Assembly: GCA_030532815.1 (NCBI GenBank)
Contig: JAUNKI010000012.1
Span: 1 to 21,290 of the forward strand
DNA: 21,290 nucleotides
Reading direction: 5' to 3'
DNA from: Leptotrichiaceae bacterium
GTDB taxonomy: Bacteria > Fusobacteriota > Fusobacteriia > Fusobacteriales > Leptotrichiaceae
Both the position numbers and the translations under genes were made by a program. Below, one piece after another: positions 1 to 9,077 of the stretch (its first letter is position 1; the number at the start of each line of letters is the position of its first letter). Below the pieces are notes generated by a model that was not told the DNA's origin, searched no databases, and worked only from the letters and a program-made list of their open reading frames with translations.

Positions 1-651
1 AAGTTTTTCAAGATCTTCTATATATTCGACAGTTACATTCATCTGTTTGCTTATTTCTTCTATATTACGTCCTGCTTCCCTGTCCGCCTTCACTTTTAAA
101 TATAAAATATATGAAAGTTCGGATGCTTTTATGTCTTTCAGTAAATTTTTCTGAAACTCCAGAATATATTTTATTGCAAAATTTTTCACAAAAAATTCAG
201 GTTCTTTGGATATTTCCATTATTCTGTCATAATAGCTGACTCCTGACATCACACCTAAAGTGGCTTCCTGAACAGTATCTAAAAATGAAAATCCGAATTT
301 TGAATAAAGCAGGCTTTCTTTTACGGCAATTTTCAGGTATCTGTCTATTAATTCATCATTTTTAAAGTTCTTTTCCTCTTTATCTTCTGTTTTTTCCTTT
401 TCCTTATATTTTTCCTTTATATCTTCCAGATAGGATTTTATAATGTCTTTTTCTTCAATATAAAAATTTTCATTTTCCAGAACGATAAAATCATTGTTAT
501 CAACTGAAGTTCTTATTTCCGGTACATTTTCAATATAAATAAATTTTAATATTTCAAAAAAATCATCATCTGTCAGACTGTTGACTTCTATTATTTTTTC
601 AAAACTGAAATTTCCTTTTTTCTTTATATCGTCTATTATTCTTCTTAACAT
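1..651 (-). CDS. Diverged sigma-70-like protein (partial, 3' end outside window)
   Basis: The ATG at 651 follows an AAGGGG ribosome site; 217 residues are visible and the frame runs off the window edge. The architecture mimics RpoD in order: residues 1-50 resemble sigma region 1.1 (short helix, then FEKI where RpoD has YEEI), an acidic/lysine linker at 60-100, then a stretch at 102-167 that aligns with sigma region 2 (FLDTVQEATLGVM against [13 protein letters not shown] of the neighbouring RpoD), and 175-217 resembling region 3 (GRNIEEISKQMNVTVEYIEDL against [21 protein letters not shown]). The D and QE residues that contact the beta' coiled coil are kept. The region 2.3/2.4 block YATWW, which melts and reads the -10 element, is replaced by NFAIKY. 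It lies just downstream of rpoD, probably co-transcribed. I infer a core-binding sigma paralogue or decoy; it could also be an active but very divergent sigma factor. Region 4 cannot be seen. Confidence 0.75.
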   Translation of the reverse strand, partial: MLRRIIDDIKKKGNFSFEKIIEVNSLTDDDFFEILKFIYIENVPEIRTSVDNNDFIVLENENFYIEEKDIIKSYLEDIKEKYKEKEKTEDKEEKNFKNDELIDRYLKIAVKESLLYSKFGFSFLDTVQEATLGVMSGVSYYDRIMEISKEPEFFVKNFAIKYILEFQKNLLKDIKASELSYILYLKVKADREAGRNIEEISKQMNVTVEYIEDLEKL

Positions 652-705
652 TTTTTCCCCTTATTCAGTATTATCTAATTTATATATTTAAAAAATTTTA
701 TTATT

Positions 706-733
706 AAAGGAGCCGTGTAAATACTCAGCTCCT
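706..733 (-). terminator. Hairpin at rpoD stop, likely partial terminator
   Basis: On the minus strand AGGAGC pairs with GCTCCT (728-733 with 708-713), extended by a G-U and a G-C pair, with a loop of about ten bases. The stem includes the last two rpoD codons and overlaps the TGA stop. It is followed by TTTAATAATAAAATTTTTT, so the U-tract is interrupted. It would lower transcription into the downstream sigma-like gene rather than block it. Confidence 0.5.
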
Positions 734-1903
734 ATAATCTTCAAGTTTTTTCCTTCTGCTCGGATGTCTTAATTTTCTTAATGCTTTTACTTCAATCTGT
801 CTGATACGCTCTCTTGTGACATTGAATATTTTTCCGACTTCCTCCAGTGTCTTTTGAGAACCGTCATCCAGTCCGTATCTATATCTGAGAACCATTTCTT
901 CTCTTTCATTTAAAGTTTTTAAAATTTCATCAAGTTGTTCTTTAAGCAGCACACGTGTTGTCGCATCATAAGGATTTAAAAATTTATCGTCTTCTACAAA
1001 ATCTCCCAGCTCACTGTCTTCCTCACTTCCTACCGGAGTTTCAAGGGATATGGGATCCTGATTCATTTCAAGTATATTTTTTACTTTATCAACCGGTATT
1101 TCAAGTTTTTTGGCTAATTCTTCAGCAGTAGGCTCTTTTCCTGTTTCCTGTAAAATAATTCTGCTTTCTTTTTTTATCTTGTTTATTGTTTCTATCATGT
1201 GTACAGGAATTCTTATAGTTCTTCCCTGATCGGCTATGGCACGGGTTATTGCCTGTCTTATCCACCATGTAGCGTAAGTTGAAAATTTAAATCCTTTTTC
1301 ATATTCAAATTTTTCTACAGCTTTCATCAGACCCATATTTCCTTCCTGTATCAGGTCAAGCATTTTAAGTCCTCTGTTTGTATGCTTTTTTGCTATACTC
1401 ACAACGAGCCTTAAATTGGACTCGATTAATTTCTGTTTTGCCTCTTCGTCTCCATTAAGAACTCTCTGAGCATATTCTATTTCCTCTTCATAACTGAGCA
1501 GGGGGATCTGACCTATTTCTCTTAAATACATTTTTATAGGCTCTTCCACATCCATACTTTCAGCCATTTTAAGCAAATCAGTCTGTAATAATTTATCAAC
1601 TTCGGAATCATCTATTTCATTTTCAATAAACTCATCTTCTGTATCTTCAAGGGTTATAACTCCGACTTTTTCAGAGTTTTCAGGTAATTCCAGAGCTTTT
1701 ACAAGCTCTTCCTTATCCTTTAAAGTATCAACAATATTTACACCGTCGTCTTGAAGTTTTTTTATTAACTGATCTATTTTCTGTGTTGAAAATCCGACCG
1801 ATAAGATTGAATTAATCTCCTCATAGCTTACTACTTTTTCTTCCCTTGCCTGTTTTATTAAATTTGCGAGACTGTTTTTTAAATTTTCCTTTTTCTCAGA
1901 CAT
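725..1903 (-). CDS. rpoD: RNA polymerase sigma factor RpoD/SigA (housekeeping sigma)
   Basis: This 392-residue primary sigma factor directs core RNA polymerase to -35/-10 promoters. Visible in order: a region 1.1-like N-terminus (about 1-60), an acidic linker (82-105), region 1.2 (119-150, [11 protein letters not shown]), region 2 (160-222) with core-binding [15 protein letters not shown] and the -10 recognition/melting block [10 protein letters not shown] at 210-219, region 3 (230-280), the region 3.2 finger (282-306), and region 4 with the -35-reading helix-turn-helix [20 protein letters not shown] at 352-371. There is no large non-conserved insert as in E. coli sigma-70, so the length is close to Gram-positive SigA. 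The ATG has an AAGGAG site and overlaps the end of dnaG by 8 bp, which implies translational coupling. Promoters seen in this window match the TTGACA/TATAAT preference expected for it. Confidence 0.97.
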   Translation of the reverse strand: MSEKKENLKNSLANLIKQAREEKVVSYEEINSILSVGFSTQKIDQLIKKLQDDGVNIVDTLKDKEELVKALELPENSEKVGVITLEDTEDEFIENEIDDSEVDKLLQTDLLKMAESMDVEEPIKMYLREIGQIPLLSYEEEIEYAQRVLNGDEEAKQKLIESNLRLVVSIAKKHTNRGLKMLDLIQEGNMGLMKAVEKFEYEKGFKFSTYATWWIRQAITRAIADQGRTIRIPVHMIETINKIKKESRIILQETGKEPTAEELAKKLEIPVDKVKNILEMNQDPISLETPVGSEEDSELGDFVEDDKFLNPYDATTRVLLKEQLDEILKTLNEREEMVLRYRYGLDDGSQKTLEEVGKIFNVTRERIRQIEVKALRKLRHPSRRKKLEDYRS

Positions 1904-3704
1904 AATCTGATCTCCTTATCAATTTAAATTCTTTATACATTTCTTCAATTTCACTAATGTTATGAATTGTTTTTAATTCGGATTTTAATCGTTGCAGCAC
2001 TATATAAGATTTATCTTTTTTTTCAATGATTTCTCTCATAAAATCAACTTCTCTCAAAAACCACCCTACAAAAATATCTTTATATTGTCTTTCTTCATTA
2101 TGCAAATCAATTTCCGCCTGTAATTTAAGTGTAGTTATAAGTTCCTTTTCTTCTTCTTCCAGTGTCAGATTATCCAAATTCCTTATATCAAATCCTATTT
2201 CTTTTAATTTTTCAAAAATTTCTCCGTAAATAACATTTGAAAATTTTTTCTGCTCAAACTGCTCACAATGTATTTTATTTTTCAATCCGTTTTCGGTTTT
2301 ATATTTCAGCATAAATTTCAAAGTTTCCTTCTCAAGCTTATCATACTTTTCCTCTTTGGGAAGCTTTGTCATTACAGTTTCCTTTTTCCTTTTTAATATC
2401 GGATTTCTGTAATCGGATTTTTTTGATAAACTGACAGAAAGTTCTTCTGACAGAACATCCCTATCTACACCTAATTCTACGGATAATTTACTTAAGTATA
2501 AATTGCTTTCGGTTTTATTAACTATATTTGAAAAAAATTCTCTGAATTTTTTAATAATTTCTTTTTTTCCTGATATATCATTTAAGTTAAGGTTTTCTGA
2601 AAAATAGTCATACAGAAATTCAAAAATAGGTTTTGAAGTTTTCAGAATTTCAAGAAAACTTTTTCTTCCATACTTTCTTAAATATTCATCAGGATCTTTT
2701 ACTTCTTCTTCAATTTGAAGACATCTTACATTGAAATCGTATTTTTTAAGAATGTTTCCCGCTTTTATCACTGCAGTTTTTCCCGCATTGTCATTATCAT
2801 ATGCTATTATAACATTATTTGTATACTTTTTTAATAACTGGGCCTGTTCTTCGGTAAATGCCGTTCCAAGACTTGCTACAGAATTTTCAAACCCGTTTTT
2901 TTGAGCGGTCAGTACATCAAGATATCCTTCCATGAGAATGGCAAGTCCTTTTTTCCTTATACTTTCTCCTCTATTGTATAATCCGAAAAGTTCCCTTCCT
3001 TTTTTAAATATTTTTGAATCGGGAGAATTAAGGTATTTAGGAATATCTGAATTATTTTCTATTGTTCTCCCTCCGAAACCGGTTAATTTCATAGTATCGT
3101 TATAAATGGGAAATATTATTCTGTTTCTGAAATAATCAAATACGTTTCCTTTATCATTTTTCCTTATAAGTCCCAGTTCCATAAGTTCTTTTTCATCATA
3201 TCCCTTTTCTTTCAGATAAGTGAACAGACCGTCCCACGAATCAAAGGAAAATCCTATTTCAAACTTTCTTATCTCTTCATTGGAAAATCCTCTTTTACTC
3301 ATATATTCCATAGCTTTATCAGAATTGAATATATTGTTTTTAAAAAACAGCTGTGCTTCTCTCATTATTTCATAATAGCGGATATGAGGGTTCTCCCTTT
3401 TTCCTTTAGTACCTGTTTTGTTTAATGAAATATTGTATTTTCGGGATAATTCCTCTATTGCGTCATAAAAACCGATATTGTTTATTTTCATATAGAAAGA
3501 AATTACATTTCCTCCTACATTTGTACTGAAGTCCTTGAATATATTCTTTACGGGACTTACTACAAATGAAGGAGTTTTTTCTTCTTTAAAAGGAGATAAC
3601 CCTTTATAATTTGCACCTGTCTTTTTCAATGTCACATATTCTCCGATAACCTGAACTATGTCCAGATTATCTATAAGTTTCTGTATTTCGGTATCCTTAT
3701 ACAT
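1896..3704 (-). CDS. dnaG: DNA primase DnaG with a zinc-less N-terminal domain
   Basis: The 602-residue primase makes RNA primers for replication. The N-terminal domain (1-95) has the CHC2 zinc-ribbon fold signature, but all four zinc ligands are gone: the usual CPFH is SPFK (37-40) and the usual HCFGC is KDFST (57-61), while flanking [10 protein letters not shown] and GGNV remain. The RNA-polymerase-fold core has RNRIIFPI and GFGGRT (193-214). The Toprim catalytic set is intact: EGYLD (259-263), DNDNAG (303-308; usually DGDxAG) and DPDEY (338-342). The C-terminal helicase-interaction region (about 440-602) is strongly diverged. The ATG at 3704 has a GGGAG site and a good promoter 35 bp upstream. 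It overlaps rpoD, as in the dnaG-rpoD arrangement of many bacteria; rpsU is absent here. Confidence 0.95.
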   Translation of the reverse strand: MYKDTEIQKLIDNLDIVQVIGEYVTLKKTGANYKGLSPFKEEKTPSFVVSPVKNIFKDFSTNVGGNVISFYMKINNIGFYDAIEELSRKYNISLNKTGTKGKRENPHIRYYEIMREAQLFFKNNIFNSDKAMEYMSKRGFSNEEIRKFEIGFSFDSWDGLFTYLKEKGYDEKELMELGLIRKNDKGNVFDYFRNRIIFPIYNDTMKLTGFGGRTIENNSDIPKYLNSPDSKIFKKGRELFGLYNRGESIRKKGLAILMEGYLDVLTAQKNGFENSVASLGTAFTEEQAQLLKKYTNNVIIAYDNDNAGKTAVIKAGNILKKYDFNVRCLQIEEEVKDPDEYLRKYGRKSFLEILKTSKPIFEFLYDYFSENLNLNDISGKKEIIKKFREFFSNIVNKTESNLYLSKLSVELGVDRDVLSEELSVSLSKKSDYRNPILKRKKETVMTKLPKEEKYDKLEKETLKFMLKYKTENGLKNKIHCEQFEQKKFSNVIYGEIFEKLKEIGFDIRNLDNLTLEEEEKELITTLKLQAEIDLHNEERQYKDIFVGWFLREVDFMREIIEKKDKSYIVLQRLKSELKTIHNISEIEEMYKEFKLIRRSDYV

Positions 3705-3738
3705 TTAAGATCTCCCAAACATTAAACTTTTCACTATA

Positions 3739-3766
3739 AGTATATTTTATATTTTTCAATAGTCAA
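3739..3766 (-). promoter_or_regulatory. Promoter of the dnaG-rpoD-sigma-like operon
   Basis: Read on the minus strand: TTGACT (3761-3766), a 16-bp spacer, TATACT (3739-3744). Five of six bases match consensus in each box. It sits in the only gap between rpoZ and dnaG and gives a leader of roughly 30 nt. Confidence 0.75.
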
Positions 3767-3786
3767 TGTCTTTAATTCAAATTTAT

Positions 3787-3966
3787 TTATTTTTTTACTT
3801 CAATTTCATCATCCATAATATCACGGAATACATTATCCATTATTTTAAATTTATCATATCCTTTTATAAATTCTTCTTTTGCCACTTTACCTGCGACTAT
3901 GGCAAGTTCGTATTTATTCGGTATTTTTGTCAACAGATCGTCAATAGTTATTTTATCTTTTTTCAT
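3787..3966 (-). CDS. rpoZ: RNA polymerase omega subunit
   Basis: This 59-residue protein is the omega subunit, which wraps the beta' C-terminal tail and helps assemble RNA polymerase. The diagnostic block is near the N-terminus: ITIDDLLTKIPNKYELAIVA, followed by GKVAKEEF, the helix that contacts beta', and a short acidic C-terminus. I chose the ATG at 3966 because GGAGG lies 6 bp before it; an upstream in-frame ATG at 3984 overlaps the gmk stop but has only a weak site, and would give 65 residues. The gene follows gmk immediately, the remA-gmk-rpoZ order known from Bacillus. It is shorter than E. coli omega (91 residues) but close to Gram-positive forms. Confidence 0.92.
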   Translation of the reverse strand: MKKDKITIDDLLTKIPNKYELAIVAGKVAKEEFIKGYDKFKIMDNVFRDIMDDEIEVKK

Positions 3967-3980
3967 TACTTTCCTCCGTT

Positions 3981-4529
3981 TCATCCGTTAATTATGTCAA
4001 TAAGTTCCTGACAGGAATCTTCTATATTTTCGTTTATAATTGTACAGTCATATCTGTTTTCATATTCCAGTTCCTTCAAGGCATTTTCGAGTCTTATTTT
4101 TATAACTTCTTCAGAGTCGGTTTCCCTTTTTCTCAGCCTTTCTTCCAGTACCTTCATATCTTTTGCCTTAAAAAATACGAGAACCGCATCTTTCTTTTTT
4201 TCTTTGGCAATCAATGCTCCCTGAACGTCTATTTCCAATATTACATCAAGACCTTTATCAAGATTTTCCTGTACAGTTTCTTTTAATGTCCCATAATAAT
4301 TTCCATGAACATTTGCATATTCGTAAAATTCATCGTTTTTTATTTTTTCCTTAAATTCTTCTTCTGTCAGAAAATAATAATCTTTTCCGTTAATTTCCCC
4401 TGCTCTCGGCTTTCTCGTAGTTGCTGAAACAGACAAGGGTATATTCAGCCTATCCTTCACTATTTTTGTCACTGTAGACTTACCTGAACCACTTGGTCCC
4501 GATACTATAATAAGTTTACCTTTTTTCAT
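3981..4529 (-). CDS. gmk: Guanylate kinase
   Basis: The enzyme phosphorylates GMP to GDP with ATP, supplying guanine nucleotides in the cytosol. The protein has 182 residues from the ATG at 4529. It has a P-loop GPSGSGKS at 11-18, the GMP-binding stretch TTRKPRAGE followed by DYYFL, and the lid/CORE segments ending in RLRKRETDS. Length and order match the bacterial family throughout. A TTG 21 bp upstream could extend the frame by seven residues, but it has no ribosome site, whereas GGAGG lies within the region before the ATG (11-bp spacing, rather long). The stop is 14 bp before the rpoZ start. Placement between remA and rpoZ is the Bacillus-type order. Confidence 0.96.
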   Translation of the reverse strand: MKKGKLIIVSGPSGSGKSTVTKIVKDRLNIPLSVSATTRKPRAGEINGKDYYFLTEEEFKEKIKNDEFYEYANVHGNYYGTLKETVQENLDKGLDVILEIDVQGALIAKEKKKDAVLVFFKAKDMKVLEERLRKRETDSEEVIKIRLENALKELEYENRYDCTIINENIEDSCQELIDIING

Positions 4530-4565
4530 AACCTGAAGTGCCTCCGACAAATATTATTTCACATA

Positions 4566-4808
4566 TTATCCGTTATTCTGTTCTATTCTCTGGATCAGTG
4601 TATCGACATTGACTGCGGACAAGATGACAAAACCGTTATCCATTATTATTATTGCCCTTGTCTTTCTCCCTGCTGTGGCATCTATAAGAACATCACGATT
4701 TTTGGCATCTTCTCTCAGTCTTCTTGCCGGTGCGGTATCAGGAACAATTATGCTTATGACATGTTCATCAATAACAAAATTATTAAATCCTATATTTAAA
4801 GTTTTCAT
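4566..4808 (-). CDS. remA: RemA-family DNA-binding regulator (DUF370)
   Basis: The protein has 80 residues and is very close in pattern to Bacillus RemA, including NIGFNN, the ISI-xxPxxAPxRR segment, LIDATAGRKTRAIIIMD and the VILSAV strand. In Bacillus subtilis RemA forms ring-like oligomers that bind DNA and activate biofilm-matrix and osmoprotection operons. The residues RR and RKTR would serve DNA binding. The start ATG comes one base after the rpoC stop (TAATATG) with GAGGAA inside the rpoC end, so translation is probably coupled to rpoC. Downstream gmk and rpoZ complete the conserved neighbourhood. Its target genes in this diderm are unknown, so the family assignment is firm and the biological role is not. 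Confidence 0.9.
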   Translation of the reverse strand: MKTLNIGFNNFVIDEHVISIIVPDTAPARRLREDAKNRDVLIDATAGRKTRAIIIMDNGFVILSAVNVDTLIQRIEQNNG

Positions 4809-4809
4809 A

Positions 4810-7800
4810 TTATTCCTCTATGATTTCCGCCTCTACAATATTTCCATTTTTTTCTTCTTTAAGATCTTCAAGTAAATTTCCCAGATTAATCATTTTATTT
4901 TTAAATTCCACTTCAATATGTTTATAGTCCTTAAATCCTGTTCCTCCAGGCATTCTCTTACCGATGATGACATTTTCCTTCATTCCTTCAAGTCTGTCAA
5001 CTTTTCCTTCAATTGCAGCATTTGCCAGAACTTTTGTTGTTTCCTGGAAAGAAGCCGCCGAAATAAAGCTTTCGGTATTTACAGCTGCTTTAGTTATTCC
5101 CTGTATCACAGGTTCATAAGTTGCTGGATTTTTTCCTTTGGAAACTAAAATTTCATTTTCCCTTTCAACAATTTTCTTGTCAATAAGCTCATCTTCAAGG
5201 AAAAGTGAATCTCCCGCTTCTTTTATTTTTACCTTCTGAAACATCTGTTTTACTATTATTTCTATATGCTTGTCATTTATAGGTACTCCCTGCTCCCTAT
5301 ACACCTGCTGCACAGATTCAAGGATAAACTGCTGGGCATCAACAAGACCTTTAATTTTAAGTATATCATGAGGAGATACGGGACCGTCGGTTATTTTTGC
5401 ACCTTTTTCGATAAGCATTTCATTTGTTACTACAAGATGCTCACCCACAGGAACAGTATATTCCTTTATTACATTTCCGTTTTCGGGATCTTCTATGGTA
5501 ATAAGTCTCATACCTTTCTTCTTTTTATCTGAGAAGATAACACGTCCCGATACTTCTGATAAAGTTGCCTTTCCTTTGGGATTTCTCGCTTCAAATAATT
5601 CCTGTACTCTAGGCAGACCACCTGTAATATCCTTGTTTCCTTCTCCTGTTTTAAGTATCTTTGTTATTATCTGACCTTTTTTTACGGTATCTCCTTCTTT
5701 TACCATGAGATAAGCTCCGTAAGGTATGTTATATTCGGCTACTTTCTTATTTTTACTGTATATGATTATTCTCGGGTTTACATCGTTACTTTCCACAGGT
5801 TTTATAGCTATTCTTTCAGTAACTCCGTATTTTATGTCTATATTTTCTCTTACATAAATATCTCTAAATTCGACTTTTCCTGCTTCAGATGTAATTATAG
5901 GTATCTGATACGGATCAAATTCCACTAAAACCTGACCTTTTTTTACACTTTCTCCGTCCTTTATTTTTAGAACAGCACCTGAAGGAACTTCATATCTGTG
6001 TTTTCCTATTATTATTCTTCCAGTCTGGGAAACTACCACTTCCACCCCTTTTTCATTTTCGAGGGTTGTAATATCTTTCAGTTTTACTTTTCCTGACACA
6101 TCAGCCTTGTAATCAGACTGTACTGCAGCCGCCGTGGCAACTCCTCCTGTATGGAAAGTCCGCATTGTAAGCTGTGTTCCCGGTTCTCCGATTGACTGTG
6201 CCGCAATAACTCCTACGGCTTCTCCTTTAAGAATTTCCTTATGGTTTGACAAATCAAGACCGTAACACTTTTTACATACTCCCTTTTCGAGCTTGCACGT
6301 TAACGGTGTTCTTATTTTTACTTCCCGTATTTCCAGCTCTTCTATTTTTTTAATAAGCTCTTCCATTATCATCGTATTTCTTTCAGCTATAACTTCACCG
6401 TTATGCACAAGATCTTCTGCAAGTGTTCTTCCGTATATTCTTTCACTCAGTTTCTCAATGACATTCCCTGCATCAATCAGGTCCGAAACTACAATTCCTT
6501 CTTCACAGCCGCAATCATCGTGATTTACTATAACTTCATGAGAAATATCTACAAGTCTTCTCGTAAGATATCCTGAATCGGCAGTTCTTAACGCAGTATC
6601 TGCCAGACCTTTTCGAGCTCCGTGAGATGACATGAAAAATTCCAGTATATTAAGTCCTTCCCTGAAATTGGCTTTTATCGGTATTTCTATTATACGTCCC
6701 TGAGTATCCGCCATAAGTCCCCTCATCCCTCCGAGCTGTCTCATCTGGGCTATGGATCCCCTTGCTCCTGAATTTGCCATCATATATACAGGATTAAATT
6801 CATCAAGATTGTCCATCATTTCATGAGTTACCTTATCTACAGCTTCAGACCATATTGCCACTGTTCTTCTATATCTTTCGGCATCTATGATTTCTCCGGA
6901 CTTGTACTGTTCTTCAACTTCCGCAACATCTTTTTCAGCCTGTTCCAAAATTCCCTTCTTGGATTCAGGTATTTCAAGGTCTTCTATTCCTACTGTAATT
7001 CCTGCGAGAGTTCCGTGATGAAAACCGAAATTTTTGATTTTATCTATTAAATCCGATGTTTTTTCAAATCCGAATTTTTTATATAAATCAGCTATCAGTT
7101 TCCCGAGTTCTCCCTTTCCGAAAGTTTTTGAGTAATCTCTCACTTCTTTCGGAAGCATTGTATTAAATATAAGCCTTCCAGGAGTTGTTTCCACGATTTT
7201 CCCGTCTATTCTTACTTTTACCAGAGCATGAGTATCCACCTGTTTACTCTGATATGCGGTAATCAGCTGATTTTTATTGGAAAATGATTTTCCTTCTCCT
7301 TTTTCACCTTTTCTTTCCTTTGTCATGTAATAACATCCCATAACCATATCCTGTGAAGGTACGGCAATCGGTTTTCCGCTTGACGGAGCAAGTATGTTAT
7401 TTGTGGCAAGCATAAGCAGTTTTGCTTCCATTTGTGCTTCGTTGGACAGCACAAGATGAACTGCCATCTGATCACCGTCAAAATCGGCATTGAATGCTGA
7501 ACATACTAAAGGATGAAGCCTTATGGCCTTACCTTCAATAAGCGTAGGTTCAAATGCCTGTATTGAAAGTCTGTGAAGTGTCGGAGCACGGTTTAAAAGT
7601 ACGGGATGATTTTTTATGATTTCTTCTATGAGTTCCCATACATTTTCATCTTCTTCTTCCACCATTTTCTTTGCAGTTTTTATATTTGTAGCCAGTTCTC
7701 TCTTAACGAGTTCTCTCATTAAAAACGGCTTGTAAAGCTCAAGTGCCATTTTTTTGGGAAGTCCGCACTGGTTCATTTTCAGGTTCGGTCCTACTACTAT

Positions 7801-8178
7801 AACCGATCTTCCCGAATAATCCACCCTTTTCCCGAGAAGATTCTGTCTGAATCTTCCCTGCTTACCTTTAAGCATGTCGGAAAGAGATTTCAGTTCCCTG
7901 TTATTTTGCGTAACTACCGGTTTTCCTCTTCTTCCGTTATCTATAAGTGCATCTACAGCTTCCTGAAGCATTCTCTTTTCATTTTTTATTACTATTTCAG
8001 GTGCTTTGATGGACATCAGTTTTTTCAATCTTATATTTCTGTTTATAACTCTTCTGTACAGGTCATTCAGATCCGATGTTGCAAATCTCCCTCCGTCAAG
8101 CTGTACCATCGGTCTCAGATCCGCAGGTATAACCGGCAGAACTGTCAGAATCATCCATTCGGGTCTGTTGCCTGCCAA
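4810..8178 (-). CDS. rpoC: RNA polymerase beta' subunit, large C-terminal part (split by in-frame stop)
   Basis: This open frame of 1122 codons carries nearly all of beta': the lid/rudder region and the clamp coiled coil that binds sigma (about 41-82, ending [10 protein letters not shown]), the catalytic NADFDGDQ with its three Mg-binding aspartates at 230-237 (DNA 7468-7491), bridge helix and trigger loop, the second zinc site (CGC, then [11 protein letters not shown]), and the C-terminal jaw/clamp tail. It is in the same frame as the N-terminal fragment upstream; only a TAA at 8245-8247 interrupts the reading. If translated alone it would need a weak start such as the TTG at 8178 (sparse AAGAGA before it), and 22 conserved codons between stop and TTG would be lost. 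Full-length product through the stop would be 1339 residues, normal for a bacterial beta'. See findings for the alternatives. Confidence 0.9.
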   Translation of the reverse strand: MAGNRPEWMILTVLPVIPADLRPMVQLDGGRFATSDLNDLYRRVINRNIRLKKLMSIKAPEIVIKNEKRMLQEAVDALIDNGRRGKPVVTQNNRELKSLSDMLKGKQGRFRQNLLGKRVDYSGRSVIVVGPNLKMNQCGLPKKMALELYKPFLMRELVKRELATNIKTAKKMVEEEDENVWELIEEIIKNHPVLLNRAPTLHRLSIQAFEPTLIEGKAIRLHPLVCSAFNADFDGDQMAVHLVLSNEAQMEAKLLMLATNNILAPSSGKPIAVPSQDMVMGCYYMTKERKGEKGEGKSFSNKNQLITAYQSKQVDTHALVKVRIDGKIVETTPGRLIFNTMLPKEVRDYSKTFGKGELGKLIADLYKKFGFEKTSDLIDKIKNFGFHHGTLAGITVGIEDLEIPESKKGILEQAEKDVAEVEEQYKSGEIIDAERYRRTVAIWSEAVDKVTHEMMDNLDEFNPVYMMANSGARGSIAQMRQLGGMRGLMADTQGRIIEIPIKANFREGLNILEFFMSSHGARKGLADTALRTADSGYLTRRLVDISHEVIVNHDDCGCEEGIVVSDLIDAGNVIEKLSERIYGRTLAEDLVHNGEVIAERNTMIMEELIKKIEELEIREVKIRTPLTCKLEKGVCKKCYGLDLSNHKEILKGEAVGVIAAQSIGEPGTQLTMRTFHTGGVATAAAVQSDYKADVSGKVKLKDITTLENEKGVEVVVSQTGRIIIGKHRYEVPSGAVLKIKDGESVKKGQVLVEFDPYQIPIITSEAGKVEFRDIYVRENIDIKYGVTERIAIKPVESNDVNPRIIIYSKNKKVAEYNIPYGAYLMVKEGDTVKKGQIITKILKTGEGNKDITGGLPRVQELFEARNPKGKATLSEVSGRVIFSDKKKKGMRLITIEDPENGNVIKEYTVPVGEHLVVTNEMLIEKGAKITDGPVSPHDILKIKGLVDAQQFILESVQQVYREQGVPINDKHIEIIVKQMFQKVKIKEAGDSLFLEDELIDKKIVERENEILVSKGKNPATYEPVIQGITKAAVNTESFISAASFQETTKVLANAAIEGKVDRLEGMKENVIIGKRMPGGTGFKDYKHIEVEFKNKMINLGNLLEDLKEEKNGNIVEAEIIEE

Positions 8179-8247
8179 TATTAAATCTCTTACTACTTTC
8201 AGCCTTTTTATTATCTTTTTTCTTTTTTGGGAAGAATTTACAATTTA
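8179..8247 (-). other. In-frame TAA and untranslated rpoC segment
   Basis: The TAA at 8245-8247 follows an ATG codon. The next 22 codons stay open in the same frame and encode a segment ending [16 protein letters not shown], which matches the conserved beta' helix that E. coli has as KRKKLTKRIKLLEAF. The segment is therefore real rpoC coding sequence, not spacer. There is no ribosome site near the stop. A tandem TGTAAAT pair and a 12-bp repeat coding LEKE lie at the site. Confidence 0.85.
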
Positions 8248-8829
8248 CATTTCTTTTTCAAGTTCTTTTTCAAGTTCCTGTAAATTTATTTCCTCGAGGA
8301 GCTTTAATATACCTTCTGCACCCATTTTTGCAGTAAACCCGTTTTTATGTTGGCTTTCGTACATTTTATATTCCCTGTCGGTTAATATCTGACCTTTTTC
8401 AAGTTCAGTATCTCCTTTGTCAGTTACTATATATCTTGAAAAATAGAGAACCGATTCAAGTTCTTTTGTACTTATTCCTAATAAAAGGCTCATTTTATTC
8501 GGAGTTCCTTTAGAGTACCATATATGTGCAATAGGTGTGGCAAGTTTAATATGCCCCATTCTTTCCCTTCTTACTTTGGAAGTGGTAACTTCGACACCGC
8601 ATTTTTCACATGTCATGCCTTTATATCTCATTCTTTTATATTTTCCGCATGAACATTCATAGTCCTTTGACGGTCCGAATATTCTTTCACAGAACAGTCC
8701 GTCCATTTCCGGTTTCAGTGTTCTGTAATTTATCGTTTCGGCTTTTGTTATTTCGCCGTGAGACCACTCAAGAATTTTCTCAGGCGATGCCAATTTAATT
8801 TGAATACTGTCAAAATCTCTTATACTCAT
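8245..8829 (-). CDS. rpoC: RNA polymerase beta' subunit, N-terminal fragment
   Basis: The fragment of 194 residues starts at the ATG at 8829, which has GAGGAGG 9 bp before it (a TTG at 8847 lies in the ribosome site itself). It has the beta' N-terminal signature [15 protein letters not shown], the [16 protein letters not shown] block, and the zinc-binding domain with C59, C61, C74 and C77, all four ligands present. It continues with [19 protein letters not shown] and MGAEGI, then ends LEKELEKEM and TAA. The break falls where E. coli beta' has the turn of a clamp helical hairpin. The rest of beta' follows in the same frame. Upstream there is a 230-bp gap without a convincing promoter, so it is probably transcribed with the BPL_N gene. 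Confidence 0.92.
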   Translation of the reverse strand: MSIRDFDSIQIKLASPEKILEWSHGEITKAETINYRTLKPEMDGLFCERIFGPSKDYECSCGKYKRMRYKGMTCEKCGVEVTTSKVRRERMGHIKLATPIAHIWYSKGTPNKMSLLLGISTKELESVLYFSRYIVTDKGDTELEKGQILTDREYKMYESQHKNGFTAKMGAEGILKLLEEINLQELEKELEKEM

Positions 8830-8847
8830 TAATAAGAGCCTCCTCAA

Positions 8848-9077
8848 TTCTTTATTTTCCGCTTTTTATATTAAAAACGGCAAAACATCTTTATGTATTT
8901 AAAGTTTGAATAATTTTCGCAAATACTGAAAATCTGTAATTTTATAAATTTCAGACATTTGATTTTTTGTAATGTTTTTATGAATTATCGTTACATAAAC
9001 TATTTATCGTATCATTTTATGGAAATCCCTAATTTTCAAATAAAAATTTCCTAAATGAAATAATATCCGAAAACTTC
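8848..9077 (-). other. Non-coding gap between BPL_N gene and rpoC
   Basis: These 230 bp hold no supported gene and no clear terminator. The best promoter-like string for rpoC is TTGCGA with AATACA 17 bp on, which is poor. An inverted pair GGAAAT/ATTTCC flanks about 19 bases near 9020-9052. rpoC expression therefore seems to depend on read-through from upstream. Confidence 0.5.

Noticed and set aside
4530..4550. TTG start extending guanylate kinase by seven residues
   Set aside because: There is no ribosome site before the TTG; the GGAGG lies inside the extension and serves the ATG at 4529.
8006..8392. Plus-strand open frame of 128 codons spanning the rpoC break
   Set aside because: It lies antisense to conserved rpoC sequence, has no ribosome site or recognisable domain, and is low in complexity.
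8848..9077. An rpoC promoter
   Set aside because: No pair of boxes with acceptable match and spacing was found; the best, TTGCGA with AATACA, is poor.
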